Positions 7,262 to 16,050 of a stretch of 64,000 nt of DNA are shown piece after piece (within the stretch, counting starts at the first letter, position 1; the number at the start of each line of letters is the position of its first letter). The notes under the pieces are model-generated. The model was given only the letters and a program-made list of their open reading frames with translations, made no database searches and was not told the origin of the DNA. The translations under genes were made by a program, and so were the position numbers. Origin of the DNA: CAWGYT01 sp963826795 (GTDB lineage Bacteria > Planctomycetota > Planctomycetia > Pirellulales > Pirellulaceae); contig CAWGYT010000013.1 in NCBI GenBank assembly GCA_963826795.1, positions 145,779 to 209,778 of the forward strand, in the 5' to 3' direction.

Positions 7262-9025
7262 ATGCGAAAAGGTGTCGCCGTATCGCCGGGAGTCGCCGTG
7301 GGCACGGCCTACTGCATCCACGAGATCTTCGTGGATCCCGATGTCAAGCGGCTGGAGGATCGAGAGATCACGGCGGAGCTGGCTCGATACGAGGCAGCTC
7401 GAGACCGTGTGAGCGCGGAATTGAAGGCTTTGCAGCAGAAGGTTGAGCGTCAGGTGGGCCGTGACGCGGCGGCGATCTTTGGCGTGCACGAGGCCATTTT
7501 GCGAGATGCGGCCTTCACCAATCGGGTGCGGGGGTGGATCGTCGACGATCGCCTTACCGCCCAGGCGGCGCTGCATCAGTTGCTGGACGAGTACACGCGT
7601 CTGTTCGCGCGGACCGAGGACCCCTATTTGAAGGAACGGTTGGGGGACGTCCGCGACGTCGTGGTTCGGCTAAGTGCTTATCTGAGCGATGTGCTCAAGC
7701 CCGACAGCACGGCGCTCAAGGGGCCGCTGATCGTCGTCGCGGATGAATTGCTGCCCTCTCAAGCGGTCGCGCTGGGTGACGTGGAGGTGCAGGGGATTGT
7801 GACCCAGCGCGGCAGTCAGACGAGTCATGCGGCGATTATCGCGCGGAGTCGAGGCATCCCGGCGGTCGCGGGCGTGAAAGGGATCCTGCGACAGGTCCGG
7901 ACCGGCGACACGATCGTCGTCGATGGCCGCTCGGGCCACGTCGTGGTCAATCCGGCCGCCGAGGTCCTTTCGGCGTACTTGAAACTGCAGCGTGAGTTCT
8001 TCAGCTTGCAGGACCAGTTGGTCGAGAACCGCGACCACGCGGCCAGAACGGCGAACGGCGAGCCGCTCTTGTTACTCGCCAACATCAACGGCTTGGCCGA
8101 TGCCGAAGCGGCCGGCGCGATGGGGGCCGACGGTGTGGGATTGTACCGCACCGAGTACCTCTACCTGACCCATCACGACGTGCCGGATGAAGAAGAGCAA
8201 CTGGAAACCTATCGCCGAATTATTCAGGCCAGTCCGCACAAGCTCGTGACCATTCGCACGTTGGACATTGGGGGCGACAAAACAGTTCCTTATCTCGGGC
8301 ACACGCATCAAGAAGCGAACCCGTTTCTCGGCTGGCGCAGTATCCGGCTCTCGTTTGAACATCCGGAATTCTTCACGACCCAAATCCGTGCGGTGCTGAG
8401 GGCCGCGGCCGACGTGCGGCCGGGCGACGGCGAAGTCCGGTTGATGTTCCCGATGATCACGACGTTGGAAGAGATGCGGCGGGTTCGCAGCCTGGTGCGG
8501 CGGACGGAGCGGGCGCTGCGGCAGGAGGGCAAGCGTTTCGGACAGGTGCCCTTGGGCATGATGCTGGAGGTGCCGGCGGCCGCCGTCTCGCTGGACTGCA
8601 TTATGGAGGCCGCCGATTTTGTCTCCATCGGTTCCAACGATCTCGTGCAGTATCTGATGGCGGCCGACCGCGACAACCCCAAGGTCAGTCATCTGTGTCA
8701 ACCGCTGAGTCCGCCCGTGCTGCGTGTGCTGCGGAGCGCGATTCGCGCTTGCCACCTTTACAACAAGCCGGTCACGCTGTGCGGCGAGATGGCCGGACAG
8801 CCGCAGGCGTTCATTCTGCTGCTGGGAATGGGCCTGAGGCAGTTCAGTATGAGCCCCGCGTTCGTGCCTCGGATGAAAAAATTGGCCAGCGTGGTTGCTC
8901 GAGCCGACGCGGAGTCCATGTTGAAGCGGGTCTTGCAAATGAAGACCACGGCGGAAATCAAGCGTTACATGATCGCGCAAGTGTCGCGCATCGCTCCCGA
9001 TTTCGCGCTCCTGGACAGTACCTGA
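7262..9025 (+). CDS. ptsI: Phosphoenolpyruvate-protein phosphotransferase (PTS enzyme I)
   Basis: Enzyme I takes phosphate from PEP and passes it to HPr in the cytoplasm. The protein is 587 residues, close to the usual ~575. The N-terminus MRKGVAVSPGVAVGTAY, the phospho-His loop RGSQTSHAAIIARSRGIPAV (His at TSHAA), and the PEP-binding half are all present: GVGLYRTEYLY, LDIGGDKT, NPFLGWRSIR, and the catalytic-loop region GSNDLVQYLMAADRDN with CGEMAG near the end. No HPr or sugar-specific EII gene is visible here, so in this organism it may belong to a regulatory or partial PTS. PurU-like gene follows 62 bp downstream on the same strand. Confidence 0.93.
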   Translation: MRKGVAVSPGVAVGTAYCIHEIFVDPDVKRLEDREITAELARYEAARDRVSAELKALQQKVERQVGRDAAAIFGVHEAILRDAAFTNRVRGWIVDDRLTAQAALHQLLDEYTRLFARTEDPYLKERLGDVRDVVVRLSAYLSDVLKPDSTALKGPLIVVADELLPSQAVALGDVEVQGIVTQRGSQTSHAAIIARSRGIPAVAGVKGILRQVRTGDTIVVDGRSGHVVVNPAAEVLSAYLKLQREFFSLQDQLVENRDHAARTANGEPLLLLANINGLADAEAAGAMGADGVGLYRTEYLYLTHHDVPDEEEQLETYRRIIQASPHKLVTIRTLDIGGDKTVPYLGHTHQEANPFLGWRSIRLSFEHPEFFTTQIRAVLRAAADVRPGDGEVRLMFPMITTLEEMRRVRSLVRRTERALRQEGKRFGQVPLGMMLEVPAAAVSLDCIMEAADFVSIGSNDLVQYLMAADRDNPKVSHLCQPLSPPVLRVLRSAIRACHLYNKPVTLCGEMAGQPQAFILLLGMGLRQFSMSPAFVPRMKKLASVVARADAESMLKRVLQMKTTAEIKRYMIAQVSRIAPDFALLDST

Positions 9026-9087
9026 TCTCGCCTTCGAACCGCGCAGTCCGCCGTTCGATCCAGTTCTCCTCCGGAAGATAAACCCCG

Positions 9088-10002
9088 ATGCAGATCGTGA
9101 TTACCGCGGTGGGTCCCGACAACGTGGGCCTGGCCGACCCGCTGATCCACTACGTCACGGGCCAAGGCGCTAACATCACCGAAATCCAGATGTACGACCA
9201 CGACGAAGAAGCGGTCTTCGCGATGATGTTGCGCATTGAGTTGTCGGCGTCCCGAGTTGAAGGCCTGAGTCAAGCATTGCAAGAGATCGGGGCGCGGAAG
9301 CAATTGGCGGTGCGCGTCTGGTCGCCTCCCGAGGCGGGTCGCAAGCCGCGGCTGGCGATCTGCACGACGTACCGTCCGGAACCGGCCCTGGCCCTGCTCC
9401 GCGCGATCCGGGACCAGCAGGTCCGCGCGGACGCCGCCGTGATGGTTGGCAATCGGCCTCAGGGTCGAGGTCTTGCGGAACAGTTCGGTTGCGACTGGCA
9501 CCTGATCGGTGATTCACGCGGCAAGCCGGACGAGGATCGGATGATCGAGATCTTCGATGAATACGACGTCGACTACGTGATCTTGGCGCGGTACATGCGT
9601 GTGTTGGCTCCCAGCAGCTGCTGGAAGTACGCCGGGGGGCGGATCATTAATCTGCATCACGGCCTGCTCCCCAGCTTCCCCGGGATTCGGCCGTACCAGG
9701 ACGCGCATCGCGCTCGAATGCTGACCTATGGCGCGACCTGCCACTTCATCGTGCCGGAGCTGGACGCGGGAAATCAGATCATCTGCCAGACCAGCTACAA
9801 CGTCCGACCCGGCTTGCCGCTCGACGAAATTGTCCGCTTGGGACAGGAAGACAATGAGCCGCGATGCCTGGTCGAAGGCGTCCGGCGTGTGGTGGATCGA
9901 GAGGTCCAACTGCACTTTCATAAAGTCGTGGCGGCGAGCCCCCGGGGAGGCCCCGCGACGGGCTTAACGACGACAGGGTCCACTCCCGGTCGCCGTTCGT
10001 GA
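9088..10002 (+). CDS. Formyltetrahydrofolate deformylase-like protein (PurU family)
   Basis: The N-terminal ~80 residues form an ACT domain (MQIVITAVGPDNVGLADPL) and residues ~90-285 a formyl-transferase domain. Catalytic features of PurU/PurN are visible: NLHHGLLPSFPGIRPYQDAH (Asn and His of the N-x-H-x-LLP motif) and TYGATCHFIVPELDAGNQII (downstream Asp region). PurU hydrolyses 10-formyl-THF to formate and THF, balancing the C1 pool. Length (304) is slightly above the usual ~280 because of a Gly/Pro/Thr-rich C-terminal tail. Start ATG at 9088 has a plausible ggaag site. It lies 62 bp after ptsI, possibly co-transcribed. A PurN-like or novel formyltransferase role cannot be excluded. Confidence 0.82.
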   Translation: MQIVITAVGPDNVGLADPLIHYVTGQGANITEIQMYDHDEEAVFAMMLRIELSASRVEGLSQALQEIGARKQLAVRVWSPPEAGRKPRLAICTTYRPEPALALLRAIRDQQVRADAAVMVGNRPQGRGLAEQFGCDWHLIGDSRGKPDEDRMIEIFDEYDVDYVILARYMRVLAPSSCWKYAGGRIINLHHGLLPSFPGIRPYQDAHRARMLTYGATCHFIVPELDAGNQIICQTSYNVRPGLPLDEIVRLGQEDNEPRCLVEGVRRVVDREVQLHFHKVVAASPRGGPATGLTTTGSTPGRRS

Positions 10003-10050
10003 TCCGCCGCGGATCCAACTGCCGCAACCCGCTTGCCGCCATCCCGCCGC

Positions 10051-10497
10051 TCAGTCCAACAGTCCGAATTTTTTCATCTTGTTGTAGAGCGTCACGCGGC
10101 TGATCCCCAACTCGGCTGCCGTCTCTTTCCGGTGTTGGCCGTTGCGATTCAGCGAGTACTCGATGATCTTCTGCTCAAGCATGTCGACTCGGGCCGCGAG
10201 CGTCTTCGCGTGACCGTTGTTCTGCTCCAGAATGCGTTCGACCAACGTATCCACTTCGCTCTGACGATCGCTCGTGTGAACCGCTGACTGGGCGGGCTTG
10301 TGCATTGAATGAGAATCGTGTACCGAATGGTGGCCGTGGTCGTCGGGTGTGACCAGCACGGCGGTTGAGGGAGAGGGAAGATAGCGGGCAATCTCGTCGA
10401 TCGACTCGCAGGAGACGATTTGTCGTCCACCCAGGCGCCGGCGAAGTTCTTCCACGTCGCTCTCGTCACAGTTGATTACAAGGAACTTCTGATTCAT
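10051..10497 (-). CDS. Fis-type helix-turn-helix regulator with His-rich linker
   Basis: The C-terminal ~50 residues (KIIEYSLNRNGQHRKETAAE to LGISRVTLYNKMKKFGLLD) match the Fis-type HTH that ends NtrC-class activators. There is no AAA+ sigma-54 domain. The N-terminal ~55 residues (KFLVINCDESDVEELRRRLG) have the length and rhythm of a truncated receiver or Fis partner but lack the acidic phosphorylation pocket. Between them is a histidine-rich stretch DDHGHHSVHDSHSMHK, which might bind metal. The 148-residue protein is therefore a stand-alone DNA-binding regulator of unknown targets. It converges with the PurU-like gene. Confidence 0.65.
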   Translation of the reverse strand: MNQKFLVINCDESDVEELRRRLGGRQIVSCESIDEIARYLPSPSTAVLVTPDDHGHHSVHDSHSMHKPAQSAVHTSDRQSEVDTLVERILEQNNGHAKTLAARVDMLEQKIIEYSLNRNGQHRKETAAELGISRVTLYNKMKKFGLLD

Positions 10498-10893
10498 GGT
10501 TGGAACCGCACTTCAAGTAGGGTCGAACGCTGCTGTACAACGGGGCTCCCTCTCGGCAGACGTCATCGAGTAGAAACAGTTACGGAAGACCAATCCTGGT
10601 GGCCTCCCAACGATGCAAGCCTCCGGTCGCTGGCCAACGGCGACCCGAAGCAAGTGGGATGCGGACGTGGTGCACGCCCTACGTTCGAGACTAATCAGAG
10701 GTTGTAAGTCAACAAGCTTGAATTCAATCGCGCTGGCGTTAAGCCGGCTGTCACGCGACGGCTGTGCGGATCGTATCGCCTGCCGGGCCGCTCCGACCCA
10801 GGGCTTGCGTGCGCGGTCGGCGAGCCGGTTGCCAGCGGGCAGGATGGACCGGCAAGATGAGCTCTGACCGTGGGCCAGCGTCCGCTCCCGGTG
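10498..10893. other. Intergenic region upstream of the Fis-type regulator
   Basis: About 395 bp between the GT2 gene end and the regulator start, both on the minus strand. I see no gene and no clear hairpin or promoter match. It presumably holds the regulator's promoter. Confidence 0.4.
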
Positions 10894-11808
10894 CTACTTG
10901 AGCAGCGAATAGCGAACGACACACCAGACAGCCCGTAACGCATCGCGCCAGCCGATTTTCTTGCCCTCGGCATAGCCGCGGGGGGAATATGCAATGGGTA
11001 ACTCGTAAAACCGCACTCCCTTGATTCTGGCAAGTTTTGCGGTTAACTCCAGCTCAATGCCAAATCCGTCTTCCCGGAGCGTCGGCCCAACCTGCTCGAT
11101 CAGCTCGCGCCGGATCACCTTGTAGCAGGTTTCGACGTCCGTCAGCTTAAGGTTCGTGAACATGTTGGACAGCAGTGTGACGACGCGGTTGCCCGTCTGG
11201 TGCCAGTAGCGGGCAACGGGGCGATCGTTCGAGCTGAAGCGGCTGCCGTAGACAACGTCGGCCCGGTTTTCAATGACCGGGCCCAGTAGGAGTGGAAAAT
11301 CGTTCGGATCGTATTCCAGATCGGCATCCTGGATCAACACGACGTCCCCCTGAGCGTGGCTGAGTCCCGTTCGAAGGGCCGCTCCTTTGCCGCGGTTGCG
11401 TGGGTGATGCAGGACCCGCAGGTCGAATTCGCCCGCCAGCTGCCGCAGCACCTCCGCCGTCCCATCGGTGCTGCCATCGTCCACCACAATGATCTCGCTG
11501 GGGACTCCCACCTGCCTCACGCGGGAAATAATCTCGCGGATCGTCGCGCGTTCGTTGTAGACCGGGATCAGGATCGATGCCCGAAAGCCGGCGGGCCAGG
11601 AATAGATCCCCAGGCGGCGACAGACGGCCGGCGTGAGGAGCTCGCCAAGGAGGCTGACGACGGCCTCCCGCGGGCCCGCCTCGAATGCTTGCTCCGCGGT
11701 TACCCCGGGAAGTCGCTGCGCCACTCTTTCGAACGGGTCCTCACTCAGGCGTCGCGCCCGACCCGAGTCGCCGTCAGTCGATAACTTGTGCTTTGCATCG
11801 TCGTTCAT
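10894..11808 (-). CDS. GT2 family glycosyltransferase (dolichyl/undecaprenyl-phosphate sugar transferase-like)
   Basis: The start is set at the ATG giving MNDDAKHKLSTDGDSGRARR; an in-frame upstream ATG at 11856 is less likely. After ~75 residues comes a GT-A fold: ASILIPVYNERATIREII, VVDDGSTDGTAEVL, NRGKGAALRTGLSHAQGD and the DxD-like metal site QDADLEYDP. The end region (VETCYKVIRRELIEQ and SPRGYAEGKKIGWRDALRAV) matches polyprenyl-phosphate mannosyl/glucosyl transferases (DPM1-like). It likely moves a sugar from a nucleotide donor to a lipid phosphate on the cytoplasmic face. No transmembrane helices follow the domain. Sugar and acceptor are unknown. Confidence 0.85.
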   Translation of the reverse strand: MNDDAKHKLSTDGDSGRARRLSEDPFERVAQRLPGVTAEQAFEAGPREAVVSLLGELLTPAVCRRLGIYSWPAGFRASILIPVYNERATIREIISRVRQVGVPSEIIVVDDGSTDGTAEVLRQLAGEFDLRVLHHPRNRGKGAALRTGLSHAQGDVVLIQDADLEYDPNDFPLLLGPVIENRADVVYGSRFSSNDRPVARYWHQTGNRVVTLLSNMFTNLKLTDVETCYKVIRRELIEQVGPTLREDGFGIELELTAKLARIKGVRFYELPIAYSPRGYAEGKKIGWRDALRAVWCVVRYSLLK

Positions 11809-12617
11809 GGTTCGGTTCGTCCGACGGGGATGGATGACTCTGCGACGGTCGTCCATTCCAATGGGGCCTCACCGCCGACCGGCGCGCGAGGTCCGCTCAG
11901 AATTGCCGTCAGGCTCGCCTTCTCGCGTTGGGAAATGCACGAATTCTGATCATACACTCGCCGCTCTGCTCGCACCAACTCGTCTCACCGAGGACTCGCT
12001 GGGTTCGCGGACCTGACCCCTTTTTCTAACGCCCTTTTCCCAACGCACCCCAATCTTAAGCTGGGCACGGCACGAGCCCGAAAATCGCTTGGAGTGTGAC
12101 ATTAATGTGTCACTTTTTGCGGCAACCCGAAAGCTCGACTTAGCGTATTGTCATCCGCTTTGCAAGCAAGTCGAAACGTTTTTTGAGTTCATGAAAACGT
12201 TCGTTTCGTCAATCGCAAAAACTTTTCTTATGGTTGGTTGACAAGACCACTTCCGTACGCAAAATGTCTGAATCGCAGCTGGGAAGCAACGAGCATTTGA
12301 AGATCGAATTTGATGTCGATATCTGTTCATTCGGGCGCATACCCGCTGAGGATCGATGCAGCAGTTGCGTTCGCCGTCGCTGGGCAGTTCAGGGGAATTG
12401 CGGGACGACTCCAACGCCCATGGGAGAATCAAAGACGAACAGCCGTTGACGATGCGGCTTGAGATATGCGGCTTGAGATATGCGACGTGGGAGGTGGCGA
12501 CCGATGGACTCGACGACCACCGATTGATCGCCGCTTCGATCGGCAGATCGGGAGCTCGGATGTAGCCTCCCACGTCTCGTTCTGAACCGCCGCAAGGCCT
12601 CCGTGAGGCAACGTCGA
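11809..12617. other. Long divergent intergenic region between GT2 and folK
   Basis: About 800 bp without a credible gene. Features seen: ggacctgaccccttttt at 12009-12025, shared with the inverted repeat near 33.9 kb; a near-palindrome at 12094-12113; a locally AT-rich tract at 12170-12240; a 14-bp direct repeat atgcggcttgagat at 12452-12465 and 12466-12479; and 11-bp inverted arms gacgtgggagg (12484-12494) and cctcccacgtc (12566-12576). A ttgaca at 12238-12243 lacks a good -10. A small RNA is possible but not shown. Confidence 0.5.
12094..12113. promoter_or_regulatory. Near-palindromic operator-like site
   Basis: The sequence gtgtgacattaatgtgtcac is a near-palindrome centred on the perfect core acattaatgt, in an AT-rich patch of the divergent GT2/folK intergenic region. 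The shape fits a dimeric repressor site. The regulator is unknown. Confidence 0.3.
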
Positions 12618-13643
12618 ATGCCCGTTTGCCTGCTCGGAATCGGATCCAATCTTGGCGATCGGGCAGCACAAGTCCGGTTGGCCGTTGAGCGATTGCGAAG
12701 TCACCCGCGGATCCACGTCGTCGCCGTGAGCCGACCGTTCGCGACGTGTCCCGTCGGTGGGCCAGCGGGCCAGGGCGAATTCTTGAATGCGGCGGCGACG
12801 GTTGAGACATCGCTCTCGCCGCACGAATTGCTCGACGTCCTGCAGCAGGTCGAATCCGACCTCGGGCGGCGGCGAGCTCTTCGTTGGGAAGCGCGGGCCA
12901 TCGATCTCGACCTTCTGTTGTACGGTGACCTGACGATTCGGGATACGCGGTTGGAGGTTCCCCATCCCTGGATGGTCGCCCGTCGGTTCGTCTTGGAGCC
13001 TGCGGCGGAAGTTGCGGCCGCATTCCGCCATCCGTTGCTCGGCTGGACGATCCAGGAACTGTGGGATCACCTTCGGCGTGAGCCCGCGCGATATGCCTTG
13101 ATCGGAGGGTTGCCGCAAGAAGTCGTCGCCGAGATCGCCCTGCGCAGCCTCGCGACGCACCTGGGAGATCCGGTCCCAAGCGAGTGGGCGGCCCTGGATC
13201 TCGCGACTGGCCCGATTTGGGACGAGCCGTTAGAATGCGAGCGGGCTCGAGCGGCGCGGCTGGCAGCAGCGGGCTGGAACGAACTGCCCGTTGGACGTCG
13301 GCTGCTGGCCGACTTCTGGCTACCGGAGTCGCACTGGTCCTTGCGATGCGACGATGGCTCGAACGTATCGACGTCGGCGGTGAATGGACTCCAGAAATTG
13401 TCGGCCCCGGGGACGTCCGCGGCGGCCGCCCCCAAGCTGGTCTTGTTCGCCAGCGGTCCGCTCACGGACAACGTCCCGGCGGGTTCGCATCGTCGACTGC
13501 GGGGACTCGATTTGGAACGTGTGGGGATTCCACATCTGGTCGCGGAACATCGCTCGCCGTTCGTCCGGTTGCCGGCCCGTGATCGGACCGAGATGATCCG
13601 CGAAGCGGTGGGCGCCATTCTGGCGATGGATCCCGACGAGTGA
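12618..13643 (+). CDS. folK: Hydroxymethyldihydropterin pyrophosphokinase with C-terminal extension
   Basis: Residues 1-160 are FolK (HPPK), which pyrophosphorylates 6-hydroxymethyl-dihydropterin in folate synthesis: GIGSNLGDRAAQVRLAVERL, QGEFLNAAATVET, then the catalytic stretch RWEARAIDLDLLLYGD and LEVPHPWMVARRFVLEP. FolK is normally ~160 residues; this protein has ~340. The extra half contains RYALIGGLPQEVVAEIA, placed like a kinase P-loop but without GKT/S, and LLADFWLPESHW, reminiscent of deoxynucleoside kinases that are sometimes fused to FolK. I infer a decayed or non-catalytic kinase domain, with low certainty. ATG 12618 has gagg nine bases upstream; GTG at 12603 is an alternative. 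panC follows. Confidence 0.85.
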   Translation: MPVCLLGIGSNLGDRAAQVRLAVERLRSHPRIHVVAVSRPFATCPVGGPAGQGEFLNAAATVETSLSPHELLDVLQQVESDLGRRRALRWEARAIDLDLLLYGDLTIRDTRLEVPHPWMVARRFVLEPAAEVAAAFRHPLLGWTIQELWDHLRREPARYALIGGLPQEVVAEIALRSLATHLGDPVPSEWAALDLATGPIWDEPLECERARAARLAAAGWNELPVGRRLLADFWLPESHWSLRCDDGSNVSTSAVNGLQKLSAPGTSAAAAPKLVLFASGPLTDNVPAGSHRRLRGLDLERVGIPHLVAEHRSPFVRLPARDRTEMIREAVGAILAMDPDE

Positions 13644-13653
13644 CTTGGCGAAA

Positions 13654-13682
13654 CTGGCGACTGGACATTGGCCAGTCGCCAG
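13654..13682. terminator. Stem-loop after folK
   Basis: Perfect 11-bp arms ctggcgactgg (13654-13664) and ccagtcgccag (13672-13682) enclose a 7-base loop, ten bases after the folK stop. There is no U-run, so it may be a transcript-stabilising hairpin or a weak terminator between folK and panC. The motif ctggcgactgg also occurs singly near 6.22 kb. Confidence 0.45.
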
Positions 13683-13753
13683 TGGACTTGACTCGAGCGA
13701 AGTAGCATGTTCGAGAAGCGCCGCTTGCATCCATCGAAAGGAAACCGCTTGCC

Positions 13754-14599
13754 GTGAAGGTACTCGAACGGACCGGTGAGGCGACTGACTTCGTGTGGCG
13801 GGCCCGCGCGGCGGGTCAGCGTGTCGCGGTGGTGCCGACAATGGGCGCGCTGCATGCAGGCCACCTCAGTCTTGTGCAACACGCGCGTCAAAGTTGCGAC
13901 TGCGTTACCGTCTCGATCTTCGTCAACCCGACGCAGTTTGGCGTGGGCGAAGACTTTGATCGCTATCCACGCACCTTGGAGGAGGACGTTCGCGCGCTGC
14001 AGGACCACGGAGCTGACTTGGTGTTTGCGCCGTCGCTGGACGAGATGTATCCGCCGGGCGCGACCACGATGGTCGACCCGCCCCAAGTGGCCGGCGACTT
14101 GGAAGGGAAGATTCGGCCGGGACATTTCCGTGGTGTCGCCACCGTCGTCTTGAAATTATTTCAGGTGCTGCCCGCGCAGTTGGCACTTTTCGGCGAGAAG
14201 GATTATCAACAGTGCTTGGTGATTCGCGACATGGTCCGCGACCTGCTGTTGCCAATCGACCTGGAATTCTGTCCGACGATCCGCGAAGCGGACGGTTTGG
14301 CGATGAGTTCGCGTAACCGGTACCTGACGCCGGAGCAGCGACCGCGGGCCCTCGGCCTGTCGCAGGGTCTTGCCCTCGCACAGCGTCTGGTGACCGAGGG
14401 CCAGCGCGATGTCGGCCGGATCGAAACGGAAGTGGCTGCCTTCCTGGAGCAGTCGGGCGTCGACCGGATCGACTACGTCGCGCTCCGCGACGCAGAAACG
14501 CTCAGCCCGATCGAGCAGCTGCAACAGCCCGCCGTGCTGTTGTTGGCCGCTCGCGTCGGTTCGACTCGACTGATCGACAATGGACGACTGCATCCCTGA
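13754..14599 (+). CDS. panC: Pantothenate synthetase
   Basis: PanC joins pantoate and beta-alanine using ATP, the last step of pantothenate synthesis. The 281-residue product has the whole signature: VVPTMGALHAGHLSLVQHAR (HxGH nucleotide site), SIFVNPTQFGVGEDFDRYPR, VAGDLEGKIRPGHFRGVATV, LFGEKDYQQ and AMSSRNRYLTPEQR (KMSKS-like loop). The length is normal. The start is a GTG at 13754 with ggaaag-type sequence just upstream. panB, the preceding pathway enzyme, is in this window at 45.6 kb, so the pathway genes are dispersed. Confidence 0.95.
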   Translation: MKVLERTGEATDFVWRARAAGQRVAVVPTMGALHAGHLSLVQHARQSCDCVTVSIFVNPTQFGVGEDFDRYPRTLEEDVRALQDHGADLVFAPSLDEMYPPGATTMVDPPQVAGDLEGKIRPGHFRGVATVVLKLFQVLPAQLALFGEKDYQQCLVIRDMVRDLLLPIDLEFCPTIREADGLAMSSRNRYLTPEQRPRALGLSQGLALAQRLVTEGQRDVGRIETEVAAFLEQSGVDRIDYVALRDAETLSPIEQLQQPAVLLLAARVGSTRLIDNGRLHP

Positions 14600-14658
14600 C
14601 GCACGGCGCGTTGAGGGTCCGGTCGCGACGGGAGACGTCGCGAGAAAGGGAAGTGGCG

Positions 14659-15948
14659 GTGCGCCGCACACTATTCTATTTGCCGCATGAACTGGGCGGC
14701 GTTCCGCTCTTTGGCGTTGGCTGGCTGCTCGCCGCCTGGCTGGGTTTCGGCCTGTTGGTGGTCGCGCTGACGATCCGCCGTCGGGGCTGGGATCGCGAGT
14801 TGTGGAGTCAGCTGCCGGTGTTCCTGTTGGTCGCGGCCGCGATCGTTTGGCTGGTCCCGCGTGTCGAGGAACCGACGCCTGCCGGGGCGCTGATCCTGCC
14901 GCCCGTTTCGGTTGACGTAGGACTTCCCATTCGGGGCTACGGCGTGTCGCTGTTGGTGGCCGTCGTGATGGGCGTCACGCTGGCCTGCAATCGGGCGGCC
15001 CGCGCGGGATTGAATCCCGACGCCATCCTGGGCTTGGCCTTTGCCATGGTCTTGGGAGGGATCGTGGGTGCTCGCGTTTTTTTTGCCATCCAGTATTGGT
15101 CACTGCTGCGAGCCGAGACGTGGGGCGAGACGCTGGCCAATCTCGTGAGTGTCGACAAAGGCGGATTGGTTGTCTACGGATCCCTGATTGGTGCGCTGGC
15201 TTCGTTCGGATTCTATGCCTGGCGCCAACGACTTCCCCTGTTGCCGCTGGCCGATCTGATTGCGCCCAGCCTGGCCTTGGGACTGGCGATCGGGCGGATT
15301 GGCTGCCTGCTAAACGGCTGCTGTTTCGGCGGCAATTGTACGCACCTTTGGGCGGTGACGTTTCCGGCTGGCAGCCCGCCCTATGAACGGCAGCAGGCGA
15401 CCGGCAGCTTTCACGGCGTGCGGTTGGCCGAAGCCGCTGCCGGCGGGATCACGATCGATGCGATCGATGCCGACGGCCCCTTGGCGGGTCAGGGGTTGCG
15501 CGTGGGCCAGGACGTGATCGCGATCAATGGGCACCCCGTCGATCGACTCGAGACCGCCGAAACGATTCTGTTGGGGTCGGGTCCCGAGCTGCAGTTGACG
15601 CTGGGCGATGGTCGTCAAGTTCGCAGCACCTTGGTGGCCCTTCCGGCGCGGAGTCGACCCGTCCACCCGACCCAAATCTATAGTTCCCTCAACGCGGGCC
15701 TCCTCTGCCTGCTGACATTGGCCTTTTACCCGCTGCGGCGTCGCCACGGGCAAACGATGGCGTTATTGTTAAGTGCGTACGCCGTGACTCGATTTCTGTT
15801 GGAGATGATTCGCACCGATGAGGGGGAGTTCCTGGCTCGGCTGACCATCTCGCAGAACATCAGTCTCGTAATCGCCGGCGCGATGCTGGCGTTGTGGATC
15901 TATGTTCAGCGTCAGCCCTTGGTGGGGGAATCCCCGGTTCAGCCCTGA
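14659..15948 (+). CDS. lgt: Prolipoprotein diacylglyceryl transferase with inserted PDZ-like domain
   Basis: Lgt adds diacylglycerol to the lipobox cysteine of lipoproteins in the inner membrane. Diagnostic pieces are IRGYGVSLLVAVVMGV, GGIVGARVFFAI, DKGGLVVYGSLIGALAS, AIGRIGCLLNGCCFGG (the conserved Arg/Asn region) and RPVHPTQIYSSLNAGL, with seven or more hydrophobic helices. Between GNCTHLWAVTFPAG and RPVHPTQ lies about 90 extra residues containing IDAIDADGPLAGQGLRVGQD and IAINGHPVDRLETAETIL, a PDZ-type fold signature. Usual Lgt is ~270-300 residues; this one is about 430. The start is the GTG at 14659 with aaaggga upstream; GTG 14653 is equally possible. Confidence 0.9.
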   Translation: MRRTLFYLPHELGGVPLFGVGWLLAAWLGFGLLVVALTIRRRGWDRELWSQLPVFLLVAAAIVWLVPRVEEPTPAGALILPPVSVDVGLPIRGYGVSLLVAVVMGVTLACNRAARAGLNPDAILGLAFAMVLGGIVGARVFFAIQYWSLLRAETWGETLANLVSVDKGGLVVYGSLIGALASFGFYAWRQRLPLLPLADLIAPSLALGLAIGRIGCLLNGCCFGGNCTHLWAVTFPAGSPPYERQQATGSFHGVRLAEAAAGGITIDAIDADGPLAGQGLRVGQDVIAINGHPVDRLETAETILLGSGPELQLTLGDGRQVRSTLVALPARSRPVHPTQIYSSLNAGLLCLLTLAFYPLRRRHGQTMALLLSAYAVTRFLLEMIRTDEGEFLARLTISQNISLVIAGAMLALWIYVQRQPLVGESPVQP

Positions 15949-16050
15949 TCCCGGCTGCCGGACCGGGCAAAGTCCCCTTTGAGACGGGCCCCGTTATTTA
16001 TTTCTGCGGAACTGCAGCGACTTCCGTGGCGTCGAAGCTTGGAATCCAAC

